From assembly GCA_005885165.1 (NCBI GenBank), contig VAXR01000064.1:1-11113 (forward strand): DNA of 11,113 nucleotides, in the 5' to 3' direction. Within the stretch, counting starts at the first letter, position 1, and every line of letters begins with the position of its first letter. Below the pieces are notes generated by a model, which worked only from the letters and a program-made list of their open reading frames with translations, was not told the origin of the DNA and did not search any database. The stretch comes from Actinomycetota bacterium (GTDB lineage Bacteria; Actinomycetota; Thermoleophilia; Solirubrobacterales; Thermoleophilaceae). A program made the translations under genes and the position numbers. This document shows, piece by piece, positions 1 to 6,274 of the stretch.

Positions 1-1104
1 CGTGTCGTACGAGCTCCATCGCATCTTGCCGCCGGCTCCTAGGGCAAAGATCTCGCTGTTGATCGCGTCGCTGCCGTAAATCCTGGTGCCGTCGTAGGCG
101 GACGAGTTGATGCCCCCGTCGGCCGGCGAGCCGGGACCTGCCATCGTGTGCCAAGCGGGTCGCATCTTGCCGCGGTCGAGCGCCCAGTAGATGCCGCTCT
201 TCTGCCCCTCGCCGACCAGTCGCCGGCCACCTGGACCGACGAACAGGTTGGGCGAGGCCCCGAAGTCGTAGTCGGGGCCGGCGGCGGGGTTGCTGAGCTC
301 CCAGGTATCGCCCGGGGTTGCTTGGAAGTGGCCGAGGATCCGTCCGCTTGCGGCGCTCATCGCCATCATCGAGTCCGTCGTGCCGGCGGGCGGGTCGTGG
401 TAGGCGTTGCCGGTCCCCACGTACAGTCGCGCCGTGGCGGTGTCGATCGCGGGCGTGCTCCATACCGCGCCGCCGTCGTGGCCGCGCGGCACCGTGAACG
501 TCCGCCAGCGGACGTGGCCGCTCGCCTCGTCGAGCGCGACCACGCTCCCGCGAGCGGTGCTCTCGTCGTTCCCAAGTCCGCCCGAGGTTCCCATGTACAC
601 GGTGCGGTGCCAGTACACGGGGCTGCCGAACACGCCAGAGGTAGGTTGCCTTGTGAGCACGCGATCCCAGCGGATCGCACCGTTCCTAAGCGAGAGTGCG
701 ATCAGGTGCGGGGAGCCGATCCGCGCGACCGGGACGAAGACGGTGGGACCGCCAGGCGCCGAGGGATCGATCGCCGCCGATGCGTTTATCTGGTGACCGA
801 CGTCGCGTGACCATCGAAGCTTGCCGGTGACGGCGTCGAGCGCGTAGATCGTGCCGAGGTTCGTCCCCGCCACGAGCGTCCCGTCCGCTACGACCGGCGT
901 CCCGGTGAAGTCCCCGTTCGAAGAGTTGAAGGTCCAGGTCTTCTGGAGCGACTTGACCTGGCCCAGCGAGGGTCCATCCCGGCCGGCGCTGCGCGAGTTT
1001 GCCCGGTCGTGTCCGTAGAGCGGCCAGTCAGCGCTCGCTGCCGGCGGCGCCGCGAGCGCGATCGCCAACCCAACTCCGACGACGGTCCTCCTGCGAAATC
1101 GCAT
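1..1104 (-). CDS. Secreted PQQ-type beta-propeller protein, polyvinyl-alcohol-dehydrogenase-like (3' end missing)
   Basis: The frame is open from the ATG at 1104 to the window edge: 368 residues with no stop, so the C-terminus is missing. An Arg-rich start (MRFRRR), a hydrophobic stretch at residues 8-20 and a PAASA-type cleavage region near 21-25 indicate Sec export. Propeller blades repeat the ALD..TG...W pattern of PQQ-domain proteins: residues 85-101 (TIYALDAVTGKLRW), 187-203 (VVALDEASGHVRW), 246-262 and 305-320. The stretch 266-309, with GDTWELSNPAAGP, FGASPNLF and GQKSGIYWALD, resembles bacterial polyvinyl alcohol dehydrogenase (cytochrome)-type quinoproteins, which oxidise alcohols in the periplasm or outside the cell. 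No cysteine, and so no CxxCH haem site, occurs in the visible part. A purely structural BamB-like role is the alternative. An AGGCAGGGAG element (1116-1125) lies 11 nt before the ATG, and an in-frame stop at 1144-1146 limits upstream starts. Divergent from gntR. The codons include more A/T-ending ones than in neighbouring genes. Confidence 0.85.
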   Translation of the reverse strand, partial: MRFRRRTVVGVGLAIALAAPPAASADWPLYGHDRANSRSAGRDGPSLGQVKSLQKTWTFNSSNGDFTGTPVVADGTLVAGTNLGTIYALDAVTGKLRWSRDVGHQINASAAIDPSAPGGPTVFVPVARIGSPHLIALSLRNGAIRWDRVLTRQPTSGVFGSPVYWHRTVYMGTSGGLGNDESTARGSVVALDEASGHVRWRTFTVPRGHDGGAVWSTPAIDTATARLYVGTGNAYHDPPAGTTDSMMAMSAASGRILGHFQATPGDTWELSNPAAGPDYDFGASPNLFVGPGGRRLVGEGQKSGIYWALDRGKMRPAWHTMAGPGSPADGGINSSAYDGTRIYGSDAINSEIFALGAGGKMRWSSYDT

Positions 1105-1129
1105 CTGTTGCGAAACTCCCTGCCTCGCT

Positions 1130-1146
1130 GTATCAGCACAGTATCA
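1130..1146. promoter_or_regulatory. GTATCA direct repeat, candidate operator between the PQQ gene and gntR
   Basis: GTATCA occurs at 1130-1135 and again at 1141-1146, 11 bp apart, which is about one helical turn. Read on the minus strand the copies are TGATACa and TGATACt, which resemble -10 elements for the PQQ-protein gene. A protein bound here could therefore block that promoter. GntR regulators often bind next to their own gene, so the neighbouring regulator is the obvious candidate. This is inference; no known GntR operator consensus was matched. Confidence 0.3.
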
Positions 1147-1168
1147 CTCTTTGAGCTGCTCTAGTGGC

Positions 1169-1178
1169 ACAGTGCTGT
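1169..1178. repeat. Short inverted repeat ACAG-TG-CTGT upstream of gntR
   Basis: The 10-bp palindrome ACAGTGCTGT ends one base before the presumed -10 hexamer of gntR. The sequence GCACAGT occurs here (from 1167) and, one base shifted by composition, again at 1136-1142, about three helical turns away. It could be an autoregulatory half-site pair, but it is short enough to arise by chance. Confidence 0.2.
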
Positions 1179-1184
1179 TAAGCT
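1179..1184 (+). promoter_or_regulatory. TAAGCT, candidate -10 element for leaderless gntR
   Basis: TAAGCT fits TAnnnT and is followed by exactly 6 nt before the GTG at 1191. That geometry places the transcript 5' end at or next to the start codon. No Shine-Dalgarno sequence precedes either possible start (TTG 1185 or GTG 1191), which supports leaderless translation from 1191. No convincing -35 is visible. The same spacing is seen upstream of the hydrolase gene, mreB and the capA fragment. Confidence 0.45.
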
Positions 1185-1190
1185 TTGGTT

Positions 1191-1790
1191 GTGGACGCGC
1201 TGGGCCTTCAGGTCAACCGGAACGGCGACGTTCCGCTGAGCACGCAGCTCGCCTGGCAGATCCAGGCCCTGATCGTCGGGGGCCGGCTGCTGCCCGGCGA
1301 GCAGCTCCCGAGCGTCCGCCGCCTGGCGGAGGTGGCGGGCGTGAACGTGAACACGGTCCGCGCGGTCTACGAGCGGCTCGAGGGGGAGGGCTTCGTCGTC
1401 AGCCGCCACGGCAGTGGGACGTTCGTAGCCGGGAACGTGCCGCAGCTCGACGCCGGAGCCGTCGCCGCGCGCGTCTACGCGAGCTCGGGCTCGGCTCCCA
1501 CACGCGAGGAGCTCAGGGCGCAGATCTCGGCGCTGGAGGCGCAGCTGAGCGCGCGCGCCGCGCCGGCCCGGTCGCCGACGAAGCGGGGAGCGCCGCGCAT
1601 CCTCACGACCGAGGAGCTCGCCGCGGTCCGCGACGACCTCGCCGTCCGCCTCGAGCAGCTCGACGCCATGCGCGACGAGCTGGTCGAGGTGCTCGCGTCG
1701 ATCCGGATGGCGATCGGCGACGAGCCGGCGCCGCGGCCGGCACGCGCGCGCTCTGCGACCGCGCGGCCGCAGCCGGCGACGAGCCAGTAG
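1191..1790 (+). CDS. GntR-family transcriptional regulator, YtrA-like
   Basis: DNA-binding repressor or regulator of about 199 aa. Residues 8-76 form the GntR winged helix: a PLSTQLAWQIQALIVGGRL helix, then LPGEQLPSVRRLAEVAGVN, NTVRAVYERLEGEGFV as the recognition region, and RHGSGTFVA as the wing. No large FCD, UTRA or aminotransferase domain follows. Instead there is a Glu/Leu-rich helical tail: LRAQISALEAQLSA near residue 100, and a second amphipathic stretch around 138-173 (LTTEELAAVRDDLAVRLEQL) that probably forms a dimerising coiled coil, then a low-complexity Ala/Pro/Arg end. YtrA-type proteins have short helical C-termini and typically sit beside ABC transporters, but here the neighbour is the divergent PQQ-protein gene. 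GTG 1191 is preferred over TTG 1185 because of the leaderless promoter geometry. The effector is unknown. Confidence 0.88.
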   Translation: MDALGLQVNRNGDVPLSTQLAWQIQALIVGGRLLPGEQLPSVRRLAEVAGVNVNTVRAVYERLEGEGFVVSRHGSGTFVAGNVPQLDAGAVAARVYASSGSAPTREELRAQISALEAQLSARAAPARSPTKRGAPRILTTEELAAVRDDLAVRLEQLDAMRDELVEVLASIRMAIGDEPAPRPARARSATARPQPATSQ

Positions 1791-1791
1791 C

Positions 1792-1810
1792 GCCGCCAGC
1801 TAGCGGTGGC
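1792..1810. terminator. Weak stem-loop between convergent gntR and the M19-like gene
   Basis: GCCGCC (1792-1797) can pair with GGTGGC (1805-1810), with one G-U pair and a 7-nt loop. It spans the 9 bp between the two stop codons and runs into the end of the minus-strand gene. There is no U-tract on either strand, so intrinsic termination is doubtful. It may instead stabilise the 3' ends of both transcripts. Confidence 0.25.
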
Positions 1811-3782
1811 TAACGACCCGCTGCCACGTCTGGAGATACGCCTCCGCCGAGTGGAATAGCGGACGAAGCGCGCCGCGGGTGGACGGCTGGCGCTGGATGT
1901 CACCGAGCAGGTCCGCGAATAGGCCGTAGTGCGCCACGCCGTCGGTGTTGAGGTCGAATACGCGCCGGCCGCTCCGCTCCCGGACGAACCTCACCTTCCG
2001 GTCGTAGGAGGCGAACGGGTATCGCAGCGGGTGCGCGCGGGCGTCGGAGCGCGGCCCCGGAGTCGCGTTGAAGCCGCCGGTGTCGCTGCCGAGGCCGACG
2101 CAGAAGTAGTGACCGGGGCTCACATAGCCCTTGAACCGGAAGATCGTTCGCGCGAGCTCGGGGGCGGTCGCCGGCCTCGCCGACGCAAGCCCGCCGAGCG
2201 CGTACAGGCGCCTGAGCTGCGCGGCCGTCCACTGACCGCCGGTCCCGGTGTGGCTCGACACCAGCGGGTAGTGGTTCGCCTCCGCGATCGCGAGCACGCT
2301 CGCGCGCGCCTTCTGGCTCAGGTGATCGGCCTCGATCAGTATGTGCTTTGCGATCAGGCGCCCGACCAGGTACCGGCCGAGGTCGGTGAGGCCCTTGGAG
2401 TTGCAGGTGCCGTCCGCCTCGTCGGCGCCCGCGCAGTGCCCGGTGGCGAACGGCTGCCCGGTCTCCTCCACCTGCATGGCGCTTATGAACTGGCCCGTGG
2501 CGCCCGACTGGAGGGCGGCGCCCGCGAAGGCGTTGTCCACCCAGTGGGCGATGAAGATGCTCCGCAGCCCGAGCCGGTAGAGGTCGTCGAGGCGGCTGTC
2601 GATCTCCGCGCGGGTGCACTGCGGCAGGCCCGCGACCTCGCTGCAGCCGAGCGCATCGGAGGACTCCATGCCGATCAGCACGGCGAGCTTCCCGCGCTCG
2701 ATCACGCGGCGTGCCTGCTGCGGGCTGTAGACGAGCCGGAACCAGCCGCGGCCCGCGCCGCCGCTCTGGGCGTCCACGTACCTCTGGAGCCCGCGCAGCC
2801 GCGCGATCTGCAGCTTCACCGTTGCCGTCTCGTCGCAGGAGTGGGTCCGCAGCGGCTCGAGCTTGCAGAGCGGCTCGTCCTCGACGGTCTGCGCCACGAC
2901 GAGCCGCTCGCCGGCCTCCCACATCCGCTTCAGCCAGACGTAGTAGGTCTGCTGGTGGGTGTACGTGTCGTGGACGGGCCAGCCGGCGAACGTCGGCCAA
3001 CCGTGCGTGTCGTGCGTGCCGGCCGGCGACCCGTGGCGGAGCAGGTTTCCCGTCGCGTCGAGGCTCCCGTCGGGGCCGTGGGCGCGGTCGTCGTGCCCGA
3101 GCGCCTCGCTGATTCCGAAGCGGTCGTAGGTCTCGCCGTAGATCACGTTTCCGCCGGCCCGCATGTCCGCGGTGATGTGGAGATGCATGTCCGCGAAGCC
3201 GAACACCGTCCCATCGCGGCGGGTGCCCTTGAAGGTCTTGCCACGGGCGCCGACCTGTGCCTCCGGGAAGGCCTTGCAGCCCCGCGCGCGCACGAAGGCG
3301 AACCGGCTGGCGCGCCCCCCTGAGCCGGCCGCTACGAGCATCAGGCCGCCGTTCCGGGTCGCCGCGAGATCGCGGCGCTGAGCCGTCGACCTGATCGCAA
3401 ACGCCCGGGCCCCGCGACGAAGCGGGCGCCACTCGGCGGGCGGCCCCGGCGTGCCCGTGCGACCGACGCCGCTCGAGCCGGAGGCGGTCATGAGCTTCCG
3501 GCCGCGGTCGTAGACCATGTAGGTGCCGAGGTCGGTGGGCTTCAGGTAGAAGCGGCCGGCGCCGCGCAAACGCTTCTTTGTCGCGCGGTACGCGCTCGCC
3601 CCCGACGCCGCGACGAACCTGCCGCGGCCGACCGACCGCAGCGCGAAGCAGCGGTTCGCGAGCACCGTTTGCGAGCGGCGCGCATGCTTGTGCTGCGGGG
3701 CCGCCTCCACCGCGAGTGCGCCGAGGCCGACGGCCGCGACGGCGCTCGCGAGCGCCACCGTCACTCTGGTGTAAGCGGACAC
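1800..3782 (-). CDS. Secreted M19 dipeptidase-like metallohydrolase with N-terminal beta-trefoil-like domain
   Basis: Protein of 660 aa. Residues 1-28 form a signal peptide (TRVTVALASAVAAVGLGALAVEA). Residues about 41-170 are a basic, Gly/aromatic-rich region with repeated FALRS, GRFVAASG, GTYMVYD and LMTASG units, like a fascin/beta-trefoil fold. The rest is a TIM-barrel hydrolase resembling membrane dipeptidase (M19): ADMHLHI (198-203) at the first metal site, LIGMESSDAL (369-378) with Glu373 at the position of the bridging Glu, LYRLGLRSIFIAHWVDN (401-417), ADHLSQKA (485-492) with His487, SSHTG with His511, and GLGSDTGGF with Asp567. Classic M19 enzymes have HxD at the first site; this one has HxH. 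It is longer than the usual 350-450 aa and carries large insertions, with Cys pairs suggesting disulfides. Such enzymes hydrolyse dipeptides or related amides, but the substrate here is unknown. The GTG start lies 4 nt after the upstream hydrolase stop, with no clear SD, so translation is probably coupled. Confidence 0.72.
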   Translation of the reverse strand: MSAYTRVTVALASAVAAVGLGALAVEAAPQHKHARRSQTVLANRCFALRSVGRGRFVAASGASAYRATKKRLRGAGRFYLKPTDLGTYMVYDRGRKLMTASGSSGVGRTGTPGPPAEWRPLRRGARAFAIRSTAQRRDLAATRNGGLMLVAAGSGGRASRFAFVRARGCKAFPEAQVGARGKTFKGTRRDGTVFGFADMHLHITADMRAGGNVIYGETYDRFGISEALGHDDRAHGPDGSLDATGNLLRHGSPAGTHDTHGWPTFAGWPVHDTYTHQQTYYVWLKRMWEAGERLVVAQTVEDEPLCKLEPLRTHSCDETATVKLQIARLRGLQRYVDAQSGGAGRGWFRLVYSPQQARRVIERGKLAVLIGMESSDALGCSEVAGLPQCTRAEIDSRLDDLYRLGLRSIFIAHWVDNAFAGAALQSGATGQFISAMQVEETGQPFATGHCAGADEADGTCNSKGLTDLGRYLVGRLIAKHILIEADHLSQKARASVLAIAEANHYPLVSSHTGTGGQWTAAQLRRLYALGGLASARPATAPELARTIFRFKGYVSPGHYFCVGLGSDTGGFNATPGPRSDARAHPLRYPFASYDRKVRFVRERSGRRVFDLNTDGVAHYGLFADLLGDIQRQPSTRGALRPLFHSAEAYLQTWQRVVSHR

Positions 3783-3786
3783 GTCT

Positions 3787-4758
3787 CTAAGCCGCGGCGC
3801 GCGGCGCCTGCCGGCGCGGCCTGAAGCGCGAGGCGATCACGCCGCCCCAGTCCGCGTCGTCGATCCGAGCCGGCTCGGTCGTCTCGATGAAGTCGCGCAC
3901 CACCGCAGCGAGCCCGTCGGGGTCCTCGAGGTGAGGGAAATGCGCCGCGCGCGGCAGGGTCTCGAATCGGCTGCCCCGAACCGCCCTGTGCACCTCCCGG
4001 CCCTGTACGAGCGGAATGGTGTTGTCGCGCTCGCCCCAGACGATCAGCGTTGGCATGGCCTCGAGGAGGTAGACGCGGTCGAGCGCGCTCACTCGCTGGC
4101 CGCGCCAGTCGATCACCGAGCGCAGCGTCTGGAGAAACGCTTCGCGGGCACCCGGCTGCTCGAGCGGCCGGAGCGCCCGCGCGATCGCCTTCAGGTACAC
4201 GCCCTTGCTCGAGCCGCGCCGCTGCATGCGCTCACCCGCGTCCGACAACGACTGGAGCACGCGCGGATGGGCCGCCACCGACAGCAGCGCCGAAGCCCCG
4301 GGAAGCGCGGCGGTCCGCAGCAGCGGGCTGACCTCGCGGCCGAGGCCGCCGCTCGACACGAGCACCAGTCGCTCCGTGCGCTGGGGGAAGTGGTAGAAGA
4401 AGATCATCGCCACGCCGCCGCCGAGCGAGTGGCCGACAAGCGTCGCGCGGTCGATCCCGAGTGAGGCGAGGAGGTCCCGGATCACCGCCGCGTGCGCCCC
4501 GAGCGAGTAGTCGCCCCGGGGCGTGGCGGAGTCGCCGTGGCCGATCAGGTCCGGTGCGATCACCGTGTAGCTGTCCGCCAGCTGCCGCGCGACGGCCTCC
4601 CAGTGCCGCGAGGAGTTGACCATGCCGTGGACCAGGACGACCGGTGGGCCGCTTCCGGCGACGCGATAGATCACTCGGTGGCCGTGGAGCTCGGCCTCCC
4701 AGGCCTGAAACTCGACCGCCGCCGAGCGGTCGAACCTGCCCGCACCGTCTAGACGCAC
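3787..4758 (-). CDS. Alpha/beta-fold hydrolase
   Basis: Protein of 323 aa with a full alpha/beta hydrolase core. Oxyanion-hole motif VLVHGMVNSS lies at 41-50, the APDLIGHGDS turn at 68-77, and the nucleophile elbow GHSLGG at 109-114 with Ser111. The acid is probably Asp245 in WGERDNTIP, and the base His273 in AAHFPHLEDP. The cap region (about 140-230) is Leu/Arg-rich. It has no signal peptide, so it is cytoplasmic. The sequence resembles the esterase, epoxide-hydrolase and C-C hydrolase subfamilies, but the substrate cannot be read from it. The tail is rich in Arg, Pro and Ala. It is the first gene of an operon with the secreted M19-like enzyme, which starts 4 nt after its stop. GTG 4758 is the start best matching the promoter-like TACCGT 6 nt upstream; no SD is visible. 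Confidence 0.88.
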   Translation of the reverse strand: MRLDGAGRFDRSAAVEFQAWEAELHGHRVIYRVAGSGPPVVLVHGMVNSSRHWEAVARQLADSYTVIAPDLIGHGDSATPRGDYSLGAHAAVIRDLLASLGIDRATLVGHSLGGGVAMIFFYHFPQRTERLVLVSSGGLGREVSPLLRTAALPGASALLSVAAHPRVLQSLSDAGERMQRRGSSKGVYLKAIARALRPLEQPGAREAFLQTLRSVIDWRGQRVSALDRVYLLEAMPTLIVWGERDNTIPLVQGREVHRAVRGSRFETLPRAAHFPHLEDPDGLAAVVRDFIETTEPARIDDADWGGVIASRFRPRRQAPRAAA

Positions 4759-4764
4759 GCGCGC

Positions 4765-4770
4765 ACGGTA
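4765..4770 (-). promoter_or_regulatory. TACCGT, candidate -10 element for the leaderless hydrolase operon
   Basis: On the minus strand TACCGT is followed by 6 nt and then the GTG at 4758. This is the same TAnnnT-N6-start arrangement seen upstream of gntR and mreB. No SD-like purine run lies between, so the hydrolase mRNA probably begins at or near its start codon. No good -35 is visible. Confidence 0.35.
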
Positions 4771-4846
4771 TCGGCTCGACGCGTCCCTGCCCCGTCCCCG
4801 ATGATTTTCGCTGCCTCAGGCGGTCATTGATAGGCAAGCAGCCAAC

Positions 4847-4854
4847 GGAGGAGG
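4847..4854 (+). promoter_or_regulatory. Strong Shine-Dalgarno fixing the start of the DHFR-family gene
   Basis: GGAGGAGG lies 5 nt before the ATG at 4860. The frame stays open upstream to about 4644, but only this ATG has a ribosome binding site and begins the family-typical MGRIIVTEFVSLDG. The longer reading is therefore rejected. Confidence 0.8.
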
Positions 4855-4859
4855 ATCAC

Positions 4860-5429
4860 ATGGGAAGGATCATCGTCACGGAGTTCGTCTCGCTCGACGG
4901 GGTGATGGAGGACCCCGGCGGAGCCGAGGACTACCGGCACGGCGGCTGGAGCTTCGAGTTCTCGCGGGGCGAGGAGGGCGACAAGTTCAAGCTCGCCGAG
5001 ACGATGAGCGCCGAGGCGCAGCTGCTCGGGCGTGTCACCTACGAGGGCTTCGCCGAGGCCTGGCCGTCCCGCGAAGGCGAGTTCGCCGACAAGTTCAACA
5101 CCATGCCGAAGTATGTGGTCTCGTCGACGCTCGACGACCCCGAATGGAACAACTCGACGGTCTTAAGCGGTGATGTCCCGGCGGAGATCGCCAAGCTGAA
5201 GGACGAGATCGACGGCGAGATCCTCGTGGCCGGGAGCGCTCAGCTCGTGCAGACCCTGCTCGAGAACGACCTCGTCGACGAGCTGCGCCTGATGGTCTTC
5301 CCGGTCGTGCTCGGCGGCGGCAAGCGCCTCTTCGGCGAGACGAGCGACAAGAAGCCCATGCGCCTCACCTCCTCGCAGGTCGTTGGCGACGGCGTCGCGA
5401 TCCAGATCTACGAGCCGGCCGGGAGCTAG
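4860..5429 (+). CDS. Dihydrofolate reductase family protein (RibD C-terminal-domain fold)
   Basis: Protein of 189 aa, the usual length for single-domain RibD-C/DHFR-like proteins of the YyaP/YwjB type. It starts with the strand and loop RIIVTEFVSLDGVMEDPGG typical of the group. AQLLGRVTYEGFAEAWPS near residue 60 is the conserved LLGRxTYE segment, followed by PKYVVSSTL, GEILVAGSAQLVQTLLENDLVDE and FPVVLGGGKRLFG. The GSAQL and GGGKRLF segments correspond to the NADPH-binding part of the fold. These proteins are probably NADPH-dependent reductases, but most have no proven substrate, and true folate reduction is unlikely. Cytoplasmic. Single gene with its own strong SD, divergent from the hydrolase operon. 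Its stop overlaps the stop of the convergent PhzF gene within CTAG at 5426-5429. Confidence 0.9.
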   Translation: MGRIIVTEFVSLDGVMEDPGGAEDYRHGGWSFEFSRGEEGDKFKLAETMSAEAQLLGRVTYEGFAEAWPSREGEFADKFNTMPKYVVSSTLDDPEWNNSTVLSGDVPAEIAKLKDEIDGEILVAGSAQLVQTLLENDLVDELRLMVFPVVLGGGKRLFGETSDKKPMRLTSSQVVGDGVAIQIYEPAGS

Positions 5430-6274
5430 GGCAGGCGGAACTCGCCCCGCGCGACCACCACGGCTGGGCCGCCGACCTCCACGCGCTCGATCCGCTCCTC
5501 CGATCCATCCGCGCGCGCGTAGAGGACGGAGGGACGGTCGATCTCGGCGCCCTGGCGGATCTCGATCTGCTCGCCGAAGCCGATCCGCCCGTGGCGGGCG
5601 AGGTGGATCGCGAGCGGACCGGCGGCGGAGCCGGTGGCGGGGTCCTCGGGCACTCCGCCCGACGGCGCGAACATGCGCGTCTTCCAGCTTCGCCCCGATC
5701 CGGCGAAGCAGTTCGCCGCGGCATCGTCGAGATCGGCCAGCGCCGATAGGTCGGGCCGCAGCGCCGCCACGGCCTCCTCGCTGTCCAGCGCGACGTACAC
5801 GTGGAGCGGGCCGTTCGGATACGCCTCGACGGGGAGCGCGGACCGCTTCACGCCGAGCGCCGCCAGCAGCTCGGCCTCCCGCTCGTACGGCCTCCAGGCG
5901 GGTATCGCCTGCTCCATCCGCCCGAAGGCGATCCCCCCGTCCTCTCGCTCGAGCTCGACCAGAATGACGCCGAGCCCGGTCTCCAACCTGACGGCGTCGC
6001 GACCGAGCGCGTCGCCGACCACGAAGGCGGTGCCGAGCACAGGGTGGCCGGCGAACGGCAGCTCATACCGCGGCGTGAAGATGCGGACCCGCGCGTCGCC
6101 GCCCTCCTCGGCCGGAAGGACGAACGTCGTCTCCGAGTAGCCCATCTCCAGCGCGAGCCGTTGCATCCGATCAGACGCGAGGTCGCGTGCGTCGGTGAAG
6201 ACCGCGAGCTGGTTGCCCTCGAGCGGCGTGTCCGTGAACACGTCGACGACGAAGAACTCGAGGCCATCAGCCAT
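5426..6274 (-). CDS. PhzF-family isomerase/epimerase-like protein
   Basis: Protein of about 282 aa with the PhzF/diaminopimelate-epimerase double fold. Counting from the GTG at 6283, VVDVFTDTPLEGNQLAVF is at 12-29. YSETTFV at 49-55 holds Glu51, equivalent to the catalytic Glu of PhzF. FTPRYELPFAGHPVLG is at 69-84, and the second half has EDPATGSAAGPL at 213-224. All signature segments are present, so it should be active, probably isomerising or epimerising a small cytoplasmic metabolite. No other phenazine genes are near, so a phenazine role is not supported. ATG 6274 is preferred: it gives an 8-nt overlap with the DUF1003 stop (6267-6269) and lies about 12 nt after an AGG. GTG 6283 remains possible. 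Translation is probably coupled to DUF1003. Confidence 0.9.
   Translation of the reverse strand: MADGLEFFVVDVFTDTPLEGNQLAVFTDARDLASDRMQRLALEMGYSETTFVLPAEEGGDARVRIFTPRYELPFAGHPVLGTAFVVGDALGRDAVRLETGLGVILVELEREDGGIAFGRMEQAIPAWRPYEREAELLAALGVKRSALPVEAYPNGPLHVYVALDSEEAVAALRPDLSALADLDDAAANCFAGSGRSWKTRMFAPSGGVPEDPATGSAAGPLAIHLARHGRIGFGEQIEIRQGAEIDRPSVLYARADGSEERIERVEVGGPAVVVARGEFRLP

Noticed and set aside
148..810. 220-residue plus-strand frame opposite the PQQ-propeller gene
   Set aside because: It lacks motifs and is antisense to a frame with clear propeller repeats and a signal peptide.
1900..3432. 510-residue minus-strand frame and, at 1929-3323, a 464-residue plus-strand frame overlapping the M19-like gene
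   Set aside because: Both are Arg/Ala/Pro-rich with no recognisable motif. They are out-of-frame or antisense readings of a well-supported gene, which GC-rich DNA commonly leaves open.
4644..4859. Upstream extension of the DHFR-family protein
   Set aside because: The strong GGAGGAGG and the family-typical N-terminus fix the start at 4860. The extension is antisense to the hydrolase start.
5426..6274. Phenazine biosynthetic cluster suggested by PhzF
   Set aside because: No phzA/B, D, E or G homologue is in the window. PhzF-like proteins are widespread without phenazine synthesis.
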